Source of the DNA: Bugulina stolonifera
Taxonomy: Eukaryota; Bryozoa; Gymnolaemata; Cheilostomatida; Bugulidae
Direction: 5' to 3'
Length of the DNA stretch: 64,000 bases
Assembly: GCA_935421135.1 (NCBI GenBank)
Contig: OW285190.1
Span: 1,488,001-1,552,000, forward strand
Part shown: positions 34,601-47,100 of the stretch, piece by piece
Numbering within the stretch: the stretch's first letter is position 1
How the letters are laid out: every line of letters starts with the position of its first letter
The notes under the pieces: model-generated
What the model was told of the DNA's origin: nothing
The model's input: only the letters and a program-made list of their open reading frames with translations
Databases searched by the model: none
Position numbers and translations under genes: made by a program

Positions 34601-37600
34601 AGAAATTGTATTCTTTAACAATAAAATTACAAACAAACAATAGACTACAACACAGTGCATATTATTAAGTTATTGATAACGTTGAAATATGGCAAAAAAG
34701 TGAGTATAACAGTACATGTATTTATGGTCCTATATTGCATGTAGCAACAACCTCATGAAATAAATAGAATAACTTACAATAAAAGATAATTATGAACCTG
34801 TTGGTATGACAATATGAACATGATTGTGCCTATAGTGTAATAGTGAGAATGATGATATACATGTAACTACTTTCTATGTACGGCAAAACCTGAGGGTGAT
34901 TGCAGTGCTGCCCCATAATGTACGCATTTAGACTATGATCAGCTGTGCATATCAATATTTGAAGGTGTTGATATGGGTGAAGACTAGAGTTTTATGGTAT
35001 AATTCAGGCGTTTGTCACTTTTGTTCCCCATATTTCCCTACTAGTCCAAGTATTGAAGCATTACTAGGACTGACGGCTAACGTGTGATATGATTGGCTAT
35101 TGGGGGAATTGATGCTGACTTCAAAATGTAAGGAAGAAAATCAAAAGGTGTGCTTAGTACAACTTTATATCATATCTAATATTATAGTTATAGTAACATT
35201 GGTTTTTATAATGTTGGTGAATAGAACAAATTAGTCTACAAGCAATAAATATACATAAATACATAATCAGTTATCACATGCACTGAAAGGGACTTGAGAG
35301 TTAGTGAGATTATAATGTGTAATCAGTGAACAATGATGTCTAACCATCGTCATCCTTACGTACAGACATGACGTCTAGTGAGCTCTTCATCTTAAGTAAC
35401 CACAGTTTGTCCTGCATTGATATATTCACCGAGTAGAGAGTACTGTCATCTGGCACATCGTAGTCCGGCACCTCGTACTCGTAGGGGAACGGCCAACTCT
35501 CATTGGGCTTGGTAGCTGACTCTTCTAGTGCGTCGCCTCCGACCCCTTTATCATCCTCTACAGGGAGTGGATACAGAGTGAACACATGTAAGTGGAGAGC
35601 GGATACAGAGTGAACACATGTAAGGGGAGAGTAGATACAGAGTGAACACATGTAAGAGGAGAGTGGATACAGAGTGAACACATGTAAGGGGAGAGTGGAT
35701 ACAGAGTAAGCACATGTAGGGGGAGAGTGGATACAGAGTGAGCACATGTAGGGGGAGAGTGGATACAGAGCGAGTACATGTAGGGAGAGAGTGGATACAG
35801 AGCGAGTACATGTAGGGGGAGAGTGGATGTAGAGTGAGCACATGTAGGGGCAGATACAACAAACTAGTGACATGTGATTTGATTGGCTGATAGGTGACTT
35901 TGTGCTGACCGTGAGATGTTCGAGTGGACGGTATATGCATAGTATACATATGTACGGGTACATGTACATACATTTATTGAGGATGAAGTCATGTGGGTCT
36001 CTGCTATTAGTAGGGGAACAAAAGCGAAAATGTGAATGTTTTCGGCACTCTTGTTCAATGCACCATTTCAAAGCTAAGAATTTAGGGATATATGATCTGC
36101 TAGCACGTTTTGCCCAGTCTGAGTGGTGCTCTGGATACAGTAGGATTGAGCTATATTGTATATTTCATTTTACTAAAGTCACGAGAAAATTATGTGCTAG
36201 CAGATCCAATAGCCCAAAATCTTGAGCTTCATAATTGTTTATTGTATACTGCACCATATTAACACTATATTATACATGCTAACAATAACAACAGACAAGC
36301 ATATGCACAATACAGTATACTATAATAAAATTATTATACTAACAACAAACGTATATATTACAGTATACTATATTATACTTACTAACAACAGACGTATATA
36401 TTACAGTATACTATATTATACTTACTAACAACAAACGTATATATTACAGTATACTATATTATACTTACTAACAACAAACGTATATATTGCAGTGCACTAT
36501 ATTATACTTACTAACAACAAACGTATATATTACAGTATACTATATTACACTTACTAACAACAGACGTATATATTACAGTGCACTATATTATACTTACTAA
36601 CAACAAACGTATATATTGCAGTGCACTATATTATACTTACTAACAATACAGACGTATATATTACAGTATACTATATTATACTTACTAACAATACAGACGT
36701 ATATATTACAGTATACTATATTATACTTACTAACAACAGACGTATATATGATGACAACAAACACTGCCAGGAACAAGAGAGTGCCGATCAGAAGAAAGAC
36801 GATGTTTAGCACCTTCTTCAGCACGAGATTATCTTCTGCAGCATCCGCCATTTCCTCTGGATCCACACATCCTCCTAAAATATAATCATGTATACTATGT
36901 ACATGTACTGTATATTACACACCCCCCTAAAATACAGTCATATATACTATGTACATGTACTGTATATTACACATCCCCCTAAAATACAGTCATGTATACT
37001 ATGTACATGTACTGCATATTACACATCCCCCTAAAATACAGTCATGTATACTATGTACATGTACTGTATATTACACATCCCCCTAAAATACAGTCATGTA
37101 TACTATGTACATGTACTATATATTACACATCCCCCTAAAATACAGTCATGTATACTATGTAGTACATAGTATACATGACTGTATTTTAGGGGGATGTGTA
37201 ATATACAGTACATGTACATAGTATGTACATGTACTGTTTATTACACATCCTCCTAAAATACAGTCATGTATACTATGTACATGTACTGTATATTACAGTA
37301 TGCACTACAATACATACAGTGCATGTACTAACAGTACAGTGCATATCATTATATACATGTATATATACCAATGTATGCAGTATGTACTACCTTTCACCCT
37401 GTTATCTTCTATACATCTGATACACCTGGCCAAGTGCTTGTTTCTCTTCTTCTTCGGTTTCTTCTCCTCTGTGAACAATAACAGCACACGACGTGTATAA
37501 TTCATTATAGACATAGCAAGCTACTGATTGCAATGCTGAGTTGTCTTCCACCTGAGACACACCTAATTTCCTTTGAATTGATTTTGATTAATAATCATGT

Positions 37601-39472
37601 AGAATAAAAGTTGAGAATTCAGAGTTATCTCCCCTCTTTCTCTAATCGGTCCTAACGGGTGTCAGAAGTCAATGTTTATATCTTCTGGAAAATTTGAGAT
37701 AAAATGCATCTCTACAGACTTACCTAACTAAAGTTGAATAATAAATATAGTAGGAAGGAAGCTGTAATATCATATAATCGGCAGTTCACGAGTGTCTAGA
37801 GCCTACAAAGGCTGTCTTACACATGATAAAGACAGGAAGTGGTTACCACCCACCTTTGCCCTCCTTATCCTCCTTTGGGGTGACAGGTGTGAGTTCGTCG
37901 ATCTGCTCCGCCTCGACAAGCACGTTGTCAAGGTCAGATTGCAGGTTTTTGAACTGCTCGTCGATGAGGTCATCATCGTCTGCCTGACCCCACACAGTGT
38001 TGCCGTTACTGTTGGCCTGACTGTCCAGAAAACCTGCGCTCTTTAGCTGTATAGTTAATATGCATAGTATGAACATAAATACCAACATAGACTGGTTTCT
38101 ATAAACATAATATACACAACATTACTAAAGAGCTAGACACAACCTTTCAACGATGTAGGGGCGGCCTAGTCCTGCGTTATAAACAATATACCCTGGGTAC
38201 ACATCATAGTGTTGGGCTACACTAGCATGGTTTTACCTGCTGGCAGTGTTTCATGGGCTTGATTTTGTATTGACAATGAGCCAATCATATGTACCAATCA
38301 GCTACTTGTATTTAGATATCATGTGGTGGCATTCACCGTTTTGGAATCCCTCAATGACAGTTGCCAATGTAGGGCACTATGTTAGCCAATAGCCAATACT
38401 TTGGATACACTAATAAAAAGGTCGCTAGGGTAATCCATGCATATATAGAAACAGTAAATGCATTAGTTCAATTACAATGAGAGACAGCCAGACATACAAA
38501 CGAAAAAAGTTTAAAACCCGATGGACAGAAGCGTGAATTACTACAGATTGGCTCAGTTAGAATGCTATGAAGCCACCACACCATGTAATGGGGTGTCTAA
38601 TTGTAGCATGAGTTCTTGAGATAGCTATGTTTACCCATCTTCCAACCTTCATCTTGTCACACCACTATAAACTACAAAGAGCTAAATATGGCAGGCCCAG
38701 CACACCCCCTACCTTTTTGTACTGCTCAAACCCTGAGATGTCTTCAGCTGCCATTCCTCTAATGTCATCATCAATGACGTGTTTGTCTGTTAACCGAGTA
38801 ACATCTGTTGCTATGGCATTACCTAGAGCAGGACCTCTCCCCGTACGACCTTGTTGTGACGCCATAACAACAGCATTAGTCGAGTCCCCTCTACCTGGTT
38901 ACACAACAAACAGTAACAGGAGACATAACACCAGTACATCCACTACGGTTAGGTACCAACTAGTGGTTGAGAGTGTGACCGCAACTGTTGCAATCAAATT
39001 GAGAGCAGATAACTCCCATAACTTGCTTCAGACTGCCTTATATATGCTAGGATTACTACACAACCCACCTGTTATCTTCACCAATGTATTCTGTATGCCT
39101 AGTATAGTGTTTGCTGCCATGGAGTTCTTCTGCGTCGACCTATCAGGGGTGTTGGCAGTAGTAGCAGGTGCACTCACTGACCCATTACCTAACGTTGGTA
39201 AGTTTAGTGACAGCTTGGTCGCAGGTGCTTTGTCAGTGGCTCCATCTATGCATAACAGTTACATAGTGACATCAGTCAATAACAACTAAATACAAGACTG
39301 ATTCATTAACTACTGACTGACTTGACATAGCTAAACGACAAGTGGCCCCTACTTGGTTGAATATGGTAGAGCTAACCGTACCTTGTCCCCCTTGACCAAT
39401 GACCATGGATGATCCATATGACTTGACTGTGTCCAGCGTACCGCTGAGTGTGTCTGTGAACTTCTTAAACAT
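31694..39472 (-). CDS. Gene B: unrecognised single-pass membrane protein, nine exons
   Basis: The exons in order are 39472-39382, 39245-39069, 38894-38713, 38046-37854, 37468-37391, 36874-36731, 35557-35360, 33431-33293 and 31760-31694. All eight junctions have GT-AG sites and matching phase, and the coding total is exactly 423 codons including the stop. The N-terminal half (MFKKFTDTLSG start) is polar and Ser/Thr/Gly-rich. An acidic DDDDLIDEQF segment, a lysine block (KKPKKKRNK) and a Cys-x-x-Cys follow. The single hydrophobic span (VLNIVFLLIGTLLFLAVFVV) sits in exon 6. After it come NES and NIS glycosylation sequons and a PFPYEYEVPDYDVPD stretch. The lysines before the span suggest a cytoplasmic N-terminus. 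An alternative stop at 35340 would omit the last two exons. No family recognised. Confidence 0.65.
32061..33046. mobile_element. GACTTG-rich inverted-repeat element with target duplication
   Basis: The ends GAGCTGGGTCCAAGTC and GACTTGGACCCAACTC are inverted repeats with one mismatch. Both flanks carry ctatcataat, a likely 10-bp target duplication. Both subterminal zones are dense in GACTTG/CAAGTC, and the centre is unique and non-coding. It lies in an intron of gene B. A related copy is at 13063-13672. Confidence 0.75.
33102..33204. mobile_element. Short foldback element
   Basis: About 44-bp arms (ggcactaacaagctattgat... and ...atcaataactaattagtgcc) form an imperfect hairpin around a 15-bp loop. 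The best-paired part is ttgtcctctccc with gggagaggacaa. Confidence 0.65.
33432..35359. other. Gene B intron
   Basis: AT-rich unique sequence. No further exon, repeat array or RNA gene seen. Confidence 0.4.
35558..35850. repeat. 32-bp minisatellite abutting a gene B splice acceptor
   Basis: About nine copies of gagagtggatacagagtgaa plus cacatgtaaggg. The unit nearest the exon forms the pyrimidine tract (minus strand TTCACTCTGTATCCACTCCC) of the acceptor at 35558. Confidence 0.9.
36290..36745. repeat. 43-bp tandem array made from the 3' end and donor of a gene B exon
   Basis: The unit, read on the minus strand, contains ACGTCTGTTGTTA followed by GTAAGTATAA. That is exactly the end of the membrane-span exon (36874-36731) with its donor site. 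About ten copies follow in the intron, so each carries a potential 5' splice site. Confidence 0.9.
36731..36874 (-). CDS. Gene B membrane-span exon
   Basis: Enters and leaves in phase 1, so it can be skipped without a frameshift. It encodes CVDPEEMADAAEDN, then the only transmembrane segment of the protein. Both splice sites lie inside tandem arrays (36290-36745 and 36885-37285). Skipping would give a soluble form; this is inference. Confidence 0.75.
36885..37285. repeat. 52-bp tandem array made from the acceptor of the same exon, with one inverted unit
   Basis: Each unit on the minus strand reads GACTGTATTTTAG followed by GGGGATGTGTAATATACAGT, closely matching the real acceptor (ATTTTAG then GAGGATGTGTGG). 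About seven copies lie in line. Around 37137-37205 one unit is inverted, making a perfect palindrome of about 56 bp. Confidence 0.9.
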
Positions 39473-39489
39473 TGTTTCAGCGTTAAATA

Positions 39490-40066
39490 CTACAACATAG
39501 TAATAGCAATAGTAGAAACGCAGTATTAGTAGCAGTAGTAGAAACACAGTATTAGTAGTATTAGTAGTAGTATTAGTAGTAGTATTAGTAGTAGTATTAG
39601 TATTAGTAGTAGTGGTAGTGGTAATGGTAGTGGTAGTAGTAGTATTAGTATTAGTAGTAGTATTAGTAGTAGTAGTAGTAGTATTAGTATTATTATTATT
39701 ATTAGTAGTAGTAGTATTAGTAGTATCAGTATTAGTAGTATCAGTATTAGTAGTATTAGTATTAGTAGTAGCAGTAGTAGTAGTAGTAGTAGCAGTAGTA
39801 GTAGCAGTAGCAGTAGGTAGTAGCAGTGCAGTAGTAGTAGCAGCAGCAGAAATGCAGTAGTAGTAGAAACGCAGTAGTAGTAGTAACACAGTGGTAGTAG
39901 TAACACAGTGATAGTAGTAACACAGTGGTAGTAGTAACACAGTGGTAGTAGTAACACAGTGGTAGTAGTAACACAGTGGTAGTAGTAACACAGTGGTAGT
40001 AGCAACACAGTGGTAGTAGTAACACAGTGGTAGTAGCAACACAGTGGTAGTAGTAACACAGTAGAG
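39490..40066. repeat. (GTA/TTA)n triplet array and 17-bp minisatellite upstream of gene B exon 1
   Basis: 39490-39890 is an imperfect AGT/ATT trinucleotide run; 39890-40066 is about ten copies of the 17-bp unit gtagtagtaacacagtg. The array ends about 20 bp before the splice-acceptor-like TTGTAG that precedes the gene B start codon, so a non-coding first exon may lie beyond it. Long frames (poly-Thr, poly-Leu, poly-Val) are artefacts. Confidence 0.9.
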
Positions 40067-41299
40067 TAGGCCTGATTGTTTTTTTGAAATAATAATTATA
40101 ATATAATTGAATTCCTATTATAAAAGGCCCTGAATACAGCTTGTCAGTCAGTAAGCTTGTTACAGTTTAAGCAGTAATGAGCTAGTACAATCAACTACAA
40201 CTAAACATAGGCTAACATAAACATTATAGGCCTAACGAAAAATCAGAATTTCCTCTTTAAACATTAGCATGCATACTTGACATACCCACCTAGTTTTTGT
40301 TAGTAGCAAGGAGTTGTTGTAGTAAGTATATATGAGTATAGTTACAGTAACAGTTAGTGTCGCAAGCCTATGGTTATTCGTCGTCAGAAGAGTAGGACGT
40401 GTGAGTCACAAAAGTAAATATATGTTCATCCATCGCACGCTAGCCGTGCAGCATTACTATGGCTAACTAAATAACTGTGATGACTGCCGTGGTTTGATCA
40501 ATAACTCCATCGTAATAATATTATTGATTTTTCCTGTCGACGGGGTGAGTGAAACAACTACAGCATTAGTACAATGATAATATACGTTGATTAGTACACA
40601 TCAAAGATATCTTTGTACGCATTGTACAGCACACGCTTTTATGTTTACTAACCAAATTTACGTCCATTGACATACTATATACCACGGGTGGGCTAACATA
40701 CCCGCCGTGACCCACCGCAACAAAAACAAAATAGCTACATTGATGTCAAAAGAGATGCGCGACCATATTATCATGTAGCAGCGCCTTAATACACATTAAT
40801 TCACAGCCAATGGCCAGCAGACGATGAAAACGTAAACCAATCAGGGAGTTGTAGTGATTATACAGGCCAGAATGCATCCTGGGCTCATGAATTAGGACTT
40901 GTCTGCTCAATACAAAGTAAGAAGGCAACTCCTAAGTAATCTGTTAGTATGTAGCTGAGCATCAATCTGCCTTGCTGTCAAGTCTTTAGGCTTACCAAGG
41001 GGACTCCCTGATTTTAATGGCCCCTTCAGAGAACTTTAAACCTACCTATTTTTCTCCAGGTTACTGAACATAAGAAATTCTAAACAATATTTTAATAAAA
41101 CTCAACACTCAACAGTGTTATGAATTATCCCCAATCATGCACACACTTGGGTCAATAGTGTGCCAGCATATGGGTAAGCTAGATTTATATGTACAGTATA
41201 ACAAAATGGTGGTACATATCGTAGTGTACAGCACATGTTATGTTGACTACAACAATCATGGTAATTGGTATGGTTATACACTTGTATGCATGTAATTTA
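40067..41299. other. Intergenic DNA upstream of gene B
   Basis: Unique sequence of mixed composition. It presumably includes the gene B promoter and any untranslated first exon. No coding exon supported. Confidence 0.4.
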
Positions 41300-42885
41300 C
41301 TATTATATTGTGATGGTACAGGACATTTATATACGACTCCAGCTACCGGAACTAACCCTGCAGCACCTTAAGTGCCTAGTAGTTGTCACAGCGCTACTCA
41401 GCTGACACTCATACTCTCATAACTAACTGTTCGTATACTTATACTCAACTGCATTGCATGTCTAAACCATTCATTTATTGTCTATATACGTGTATCTATG
41501 TGTTTATACTCACTCTACTTCATTACATACTGATGTACGTTCATGTATGATAATTACTAAGTCTTTTAGTGCCTTTTATACCCATGTACAGAGGCCCGAC
41601 CTCTTAGAATTACTTGATATTCATTTTGTACATGAATTGGACCATTATAAGCAACTTTTGTAAAACCCGACCCATTTTGGGTCGGCCGTCGGGCTTCCGG
41701 CGGCCATGTTGTTGCACAACTTCCGGACGACCCTATGTCGTCTTTTCCCGACACTACGTCGGGCGGAAGTCCTTATACTATATAAAGGGCATTGTTTCAC
41801 TGTTCATTGTCTCAGTCTTCACTTGGCTTTCAATAAAAACACATCTATACTTGATACAGAGACTTTCACTTCCTTTTGTCAGGTCATTCGCTTAGCGAAC
41901 CGCCTACTAGGTCGGATCACTCTCTTTCAACGTATAGTCTGAAGGTCAGACTTGGGACCAGATGGGTCGTCTCTGGTAGTTATTGGGCTACTGAGACCGC
42001 TCGATCTTTCATGTAATGAGAAGGCCTAGCACCACTCATAGGCACTTCAGTTTTGGGTCGGTAGTCGTCCAAGGACGACCGCACGAAATACCAGAAACCA
42101 TTACAATATTGTAGTGGCCCAGCCTGATGGACATCAATGCACACTAAGTGCCTGTAGCTGTCTCGTTCAACTCATACTCATCCAATTACTCTTGTACTTA
42201 CCGTGTATATATATGCATATGTACTTACAACTGTTCATATACTTCCATGTTATACATTACTTGAACTATATATCTTGAATTACTAAGTGCAGATACCTGT
42301 TTTATACCCATGTAACTGAGGCCGACGTCTCAGAATTTGCTGTAATTAATTTTGCATATGATTTGCATTTTTTAAAGTATATTTTGTTTGGGGCCGATTC
42401 ATGTTAGGTCGGGCCTCGGCCACTGACAGCCATCTTGTTGAGCAATTTCCGGACGATGCTACGTCATCCTTTCACCAGAAGTTTTTACCGGAAGTATAAA
42501 AACTAAATAAGCCATGTGCATTTTGTATTGTTTGTCAGTTGATTCTTGGATCTCAATGAGACACTTCTATACTATTTATACAGAGTTTTCTCTCGTAGCT
42601 AAGGTTGGCTCCAGCTGATTAGGTCTTACATGTATGACCTTGATGCCCGAACAACCTACGAGGACAGAACATACTCTTTCTCAAGCATAGCATCTAAGCA
42701 TTGACTCTGGACCTTATGGGTCGTCTTGGTTAGCTATTTGCTACATAACTGCAAGTACTGCTTGATCTTTCATGACGTAATAACGAAGGCCTAGCACCAC
42801 TCATTGGCTCTTCTTTCGCACTATCGGGTCGACCCTCGACCTCGTAGTTACAACACAGTGAAAACATTACAATATTATACAATAC
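41300..42885 (+). mobile_element. Two tandem LTR-like units of about 0.78 kb
   Basis: The two halves (about 41300-42115 and 42116-42885) align along their length with about 70% identity by eye. Shared blocks include taagtgcct, ttatacccatgta..gagg, gccatnttgttg, acttccggacga, cggaagt, atctttcatg, gaaggcctagcaccactcat and cattacaatatt. The first unit has TATATAAAG (about 41780) and AATAAA (about 41830), and both have the GC-rich gtcggcc/gggtcg zone, as expected for a promoter-bearing LTR. No internal retroelement genes lie between them, so this could be a tandem solo-LTR remnant or a non-autonomous repeat. Confidence 0.55.
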
Positions 42886-43309
42886 GCCAGATTCTCTACA
42901 GTACCACTATCGTGTTACAAACGCAGAAGTGTACAAGGAAATAATGTGTCACATTTATTTTTTATACATGTATAAATATATATTTACACAATCATCTAAG
43001 TAATAATCAATCCACAAATTAGGGTTAATCATTCAACTACTGATAAGAACTGCTAGAGGTTAACACTGATGTCTGTAGAATCCATTAAATTATTAATATT
43101 CCTTATTATTGTATATAGTTGATATAGCTTACACATACAACTATATAACGTATTTACATGTATTATTGCTGTAACTGTCCTGCCTCATAGTTACTGTCTT
43201 GTACTACTAGCTACCAGAAGTGCTGCATAGCGACTGTCAGTATAACTCAGTGGTCACTAGGTCAGCCTTATAGTATAGTAGTTTACCACAGCACATTTCT
43301 ACTAACAGT
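42886..43309. other. Intergenic DNA before gene C
   Basis: AT-rich, no gene. The gene C promoter should be here; no core element stands out. Confidence 0.4.
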
Positions 43310-43346
43310 ATGGGAGTTTACTCTGTACTACTCCAGCTGCTACTGT
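43310..43346 (+). CDS. Gene C candidate signal-peptide exon
   Basis: ATG at 43310 opens MGVYSVLLQLLL, followed by a GTAAGT donor at 43347. It is hydrophobic and short, as expected for a split signal peptide. Its phase (1, ending in T) does not join cleanly to the next exon I can see (44153 or 44182), so a further small exon may be missing. Confidence 0.4.
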
Positions 43347-44152
43347 GTAAGTCACTATATATATATATATCTATAGTATGTACATGTGAAATATCCTGTG
43401 AAAGCCAGTGCTCTTCCTAGCTGCCAGTTCTCTGCTGTGTTGTTGATTGTCAATGATAATCAATTGAGCGATATACTTGTAGATGTACATGTACATGCAT
43501 GTTTGACTTGGTCGATGACCAGCTGGAGGATATAATCTCCCAGACATTAGATGTGTATTGGTGTTTCTAGAGCTGCATTTCTCAGTTTGGTGATATTGTT
43601 GATGCTGCCGTTGATAGTGTTCTATTGCTGTTGCTCTTGTTTAGACTTTGTTGTGTGAGATTGATACATGTCAGTATCGGCCTACACAGCCTATACTACT
43701 CTCACACTACCATGTCCCTGTTGCCTGTTGTGGAGATGATTTTGTTCAGTGGATGGGACGATAGAAGTTTCGCCTTTCCATTGCTTAGCATCGCCTTGGT
43801 AGCTGTGTTTTTGGAGAGTTGTGAGGTATTTCATGTGATGGTCTTTTTTCTTCTATTGTATACTATTCAAAAACTTCACTCTGTGTTATTTTATCAAACT
43901 ATGTTTTAGTTTCCTGCTGCTCTGCGTCGCTAACACAGTCTCAACAAGAGTTTTGGAAATCGTATTTCTCTAAAGGTAGCATAACTCTGAATTACCTAGC
44001 ATACAATCACATAATAACACCTAATAGCATAATGAACTTCAATTATCTCTAATTGTATGGACTACTATATTTGTTTTCACATACACCTCCTTCTCCATGT
44101 CTGTCACAGCCATGCTGTATTCATTCACATGTGTGTATCTGTGTATCGACAG

Positions 44153-47100
44153 GACCAATTCATCTGCTGTCCGGCTCTCAGGATCAACCTCTGTCCACTC
44201 CCTCGGCAACCATCTCCTCTCCCAACTTTCCTGAGGAATTCAGTGTGCCTGCGGCACCCCACCTGGGATACACCACCTCCATTAAGACCTTGGGCTACCG
44301 AAATATTGCTGTATTCTACCCAAGTGTAAGGTAGGGTCTCCTACTTAGTATGGGTCACCAATCTGTTAGAGCCTTGGGCTACAGAAATTGCTATAATATT
44401 TCACACCTGGTTAAGGAAGGGACAGGACCTGCTACACTCCACTCTTGAGATTCATGACCTTGATAGATGTTTGGGCGGGAGAAACACTGCTATAATATTG
44501 CACTTATTAAGTGAAAGGTGGGCTGAATGTTCTCAGATGCGAATGTCCCCTTTACGTAGCTCTTGTTCGAAGCAAGATTTTGATTATTGCGGTGAGTCGA
44601 CTATGATGTCATAGATGTGAGATCGCTCATAGCTGGTAGTTTGAAAACTTATGTTTGTAAAACTGCAATTAAAGAATGTAAGAATAATTCTTACAATCCC
44701 TACTTTTGTACGTTTATAAGTATATTCAAACTGTACTAAAGTAGCCAATACTTTCGAAACTGCAAAGAAAGCAAGCGGTCAAAGCAAAGATGTCTAATAG
44801 TACATTATTTGCATGAAAGGAATCTATCCCAAAGTCATATAATTATAGTTTTTGGTGTTTTAGTGATGTATATACAGTGCACCTAAAATATTGAACACAA
44901 AAAATTAAACTGTGACAACTTTTATAGCTTCTGATTGGTTACTTTAGTGGACAGAGATGTGCCGGTTCAATGAAAGTAAACGATAATGCGTTGTGTATAC
45001 CTGCCACTGGGAGTCGTGCTAGCTTGACTAACCTAGACTATACCGTGTATTCTACTAACTATACTGATGTCACCATATCACTTGTCTCACAGGTAATTAT
45101 ATGCAGTATTTTACTCATGAGCTGTAATTATATCAATATGGAATATCCTGGTAGAGACAGAGACCTGTCTACTCTAAAGAAAGAGGCCATGGCCACTCCT
45201 ACGCTGTCTTTATCATCATTAGACTGTTTACCCTCAACTTGATATGTTTGAAACCGATTATTTCCTGCGTCGCCGGGAGATTTCAATCATATCAAAATTC
45301 ATAATAAAGAATCCGGCATTGTTTACGAACTTCAAACGACTATTAGTGTCTTCGCGACCTCTTGGACGAACCCGGATTGCTAATAAAAGTCACAAGATGG
45401 CCATCCTTCCGAGGCCAAATGGGCTATTGACCTGAGATTTTGCTTGGCCGGATGAAACCATCCCTAGCTCATCGGCACACTTGACTTTTTCGCACGAAAA
45501 TAAAGATTTTGCTTTTGGCCCAGGCCGGTGTGTTCGCGACTCTGTGACAGATGTGCGCCGAAAAATGTCTTAGCAAGTTGGTTTGTGCCTGAAATTTAGG
45601 TCGCAAAGACACTATTGACTACATGTATATGTAACTAATATTTAAGATATACATGTACATGTACACTGTATCTGTTATACTGCTTTAGTTGTCAAACAAG
45701 TTATTGGGCTATCAGATTCACTACCAGTTGTTCACCGCACAGAATTCGTTGCCATCTACTGACTCAACTGTCCACTTGCCAGCGATACTTGCCACAGATG
45801 AGGGTTTCCCGTCAAGGAAAGGAAGTCCCAAGCGGCTGCCATACTCTTATAACATCATACTAAACGTGTTCATCTACCAAACCCTAAACATAAGACTGCT
45901 CATAGCTGATGTGGGCAACTCGAGCTGTGAAGATACCTTCCTATTGGTGAGAGCTCAGTCTACCTCATCAGTGTTCATGTTGTAAGAGTGTAGTCTGTGC
46001 TCAAACGCATACTTGCCAAGTGTCCAGATATAACCTAAAACAAGTCTTTTTGCATGGAAGAAAATACTTTAAAGTTCACCAAATAAACACTAAAATGGAT
46101 ACTTTGATACTTTTTGGAGATAACTCTTATTCAAATAATATACATCCAACTATGCCCAGGGACCAGGAGTGGGTAACTATGCATGTAGTTATCTGCTCAT
46201 GTCGTTGTGTAGCACATCTACTATCTGGTGCATACCTGTAATAGCTATGGTTTGTCTCTACTTGGGTTAGGATAGCGTTTTCCATGTAACATATTATATA
46301 CATGTAGTATAATTTGCAGTCATCCAGTTTTTAGTATAAAATAGCACTAATCTACTACTGCATAGCATTACTGTTATATACTGTGCTACTCTTATCCATC
46401 TTATCTTATCTTATCCAATTTGGTGTTCTAGTATTTTGTTGATGTATTACCAGCGTACTACTGTATTACCATTGTACTGCTGTATTACCGGTGTACTACT
46501 GTGTTACCGGTGTACTACTGTATTACCGGTGTACTACTGTATTACCGGTGTACTACTGTATTACCGGTGTACTACTGTATTACCGGTGTACTACTGTATT
46601 ACCGGTGTACTACTGTATTACCGGTGTACTACTGTATTACCGGTGTACTACTGTATTACCGGTGTACTACTGTATTACCGGTGTACTACTGTATTACCGG
46701 TGTACTACTGTATTACCGGTGTACTACTGTATTACCGGTGTACTACTGTATTACCGGTGTACTACTGTATTACCGGTGTACTACTGTATTACCGGTGTAC
46801 TACTGTATTACCGGTGTACTACTGTATCACCGGTGTACTACTGTATTACCGGTGTACTAAATGTAGGTCTACGGATCCAGACTGTGTCGAGACCAACTTA
46901 ATGTGACTGTAGATGTTGGTGAATTGACGTCACCAAAGCTTACGACGACTTTTGAGAGTCGCACCTCATACGAAGGTGCTGGAATGCTAGTAGAGATCAC
47001 TGGTTAGTTCATTCTACAGTCATATACATGTATGTTCTGGAAGTACGTAAAGTAATAAGCCTGACAAACCGACAAACGTGTACATCCACTGCATAATAAT

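Noticed and set aside
39526..40059. Poly-Leu/Thr/Val open frames
   Set aside because: Trinucleotide and 17-bp repeats upstream of gene B.
46436..46906. Three open frames of 119-156 residues
   Set aside because: 19-bp minisatellite. Only the last 40 bases overlap a real exon, in a defined frame.
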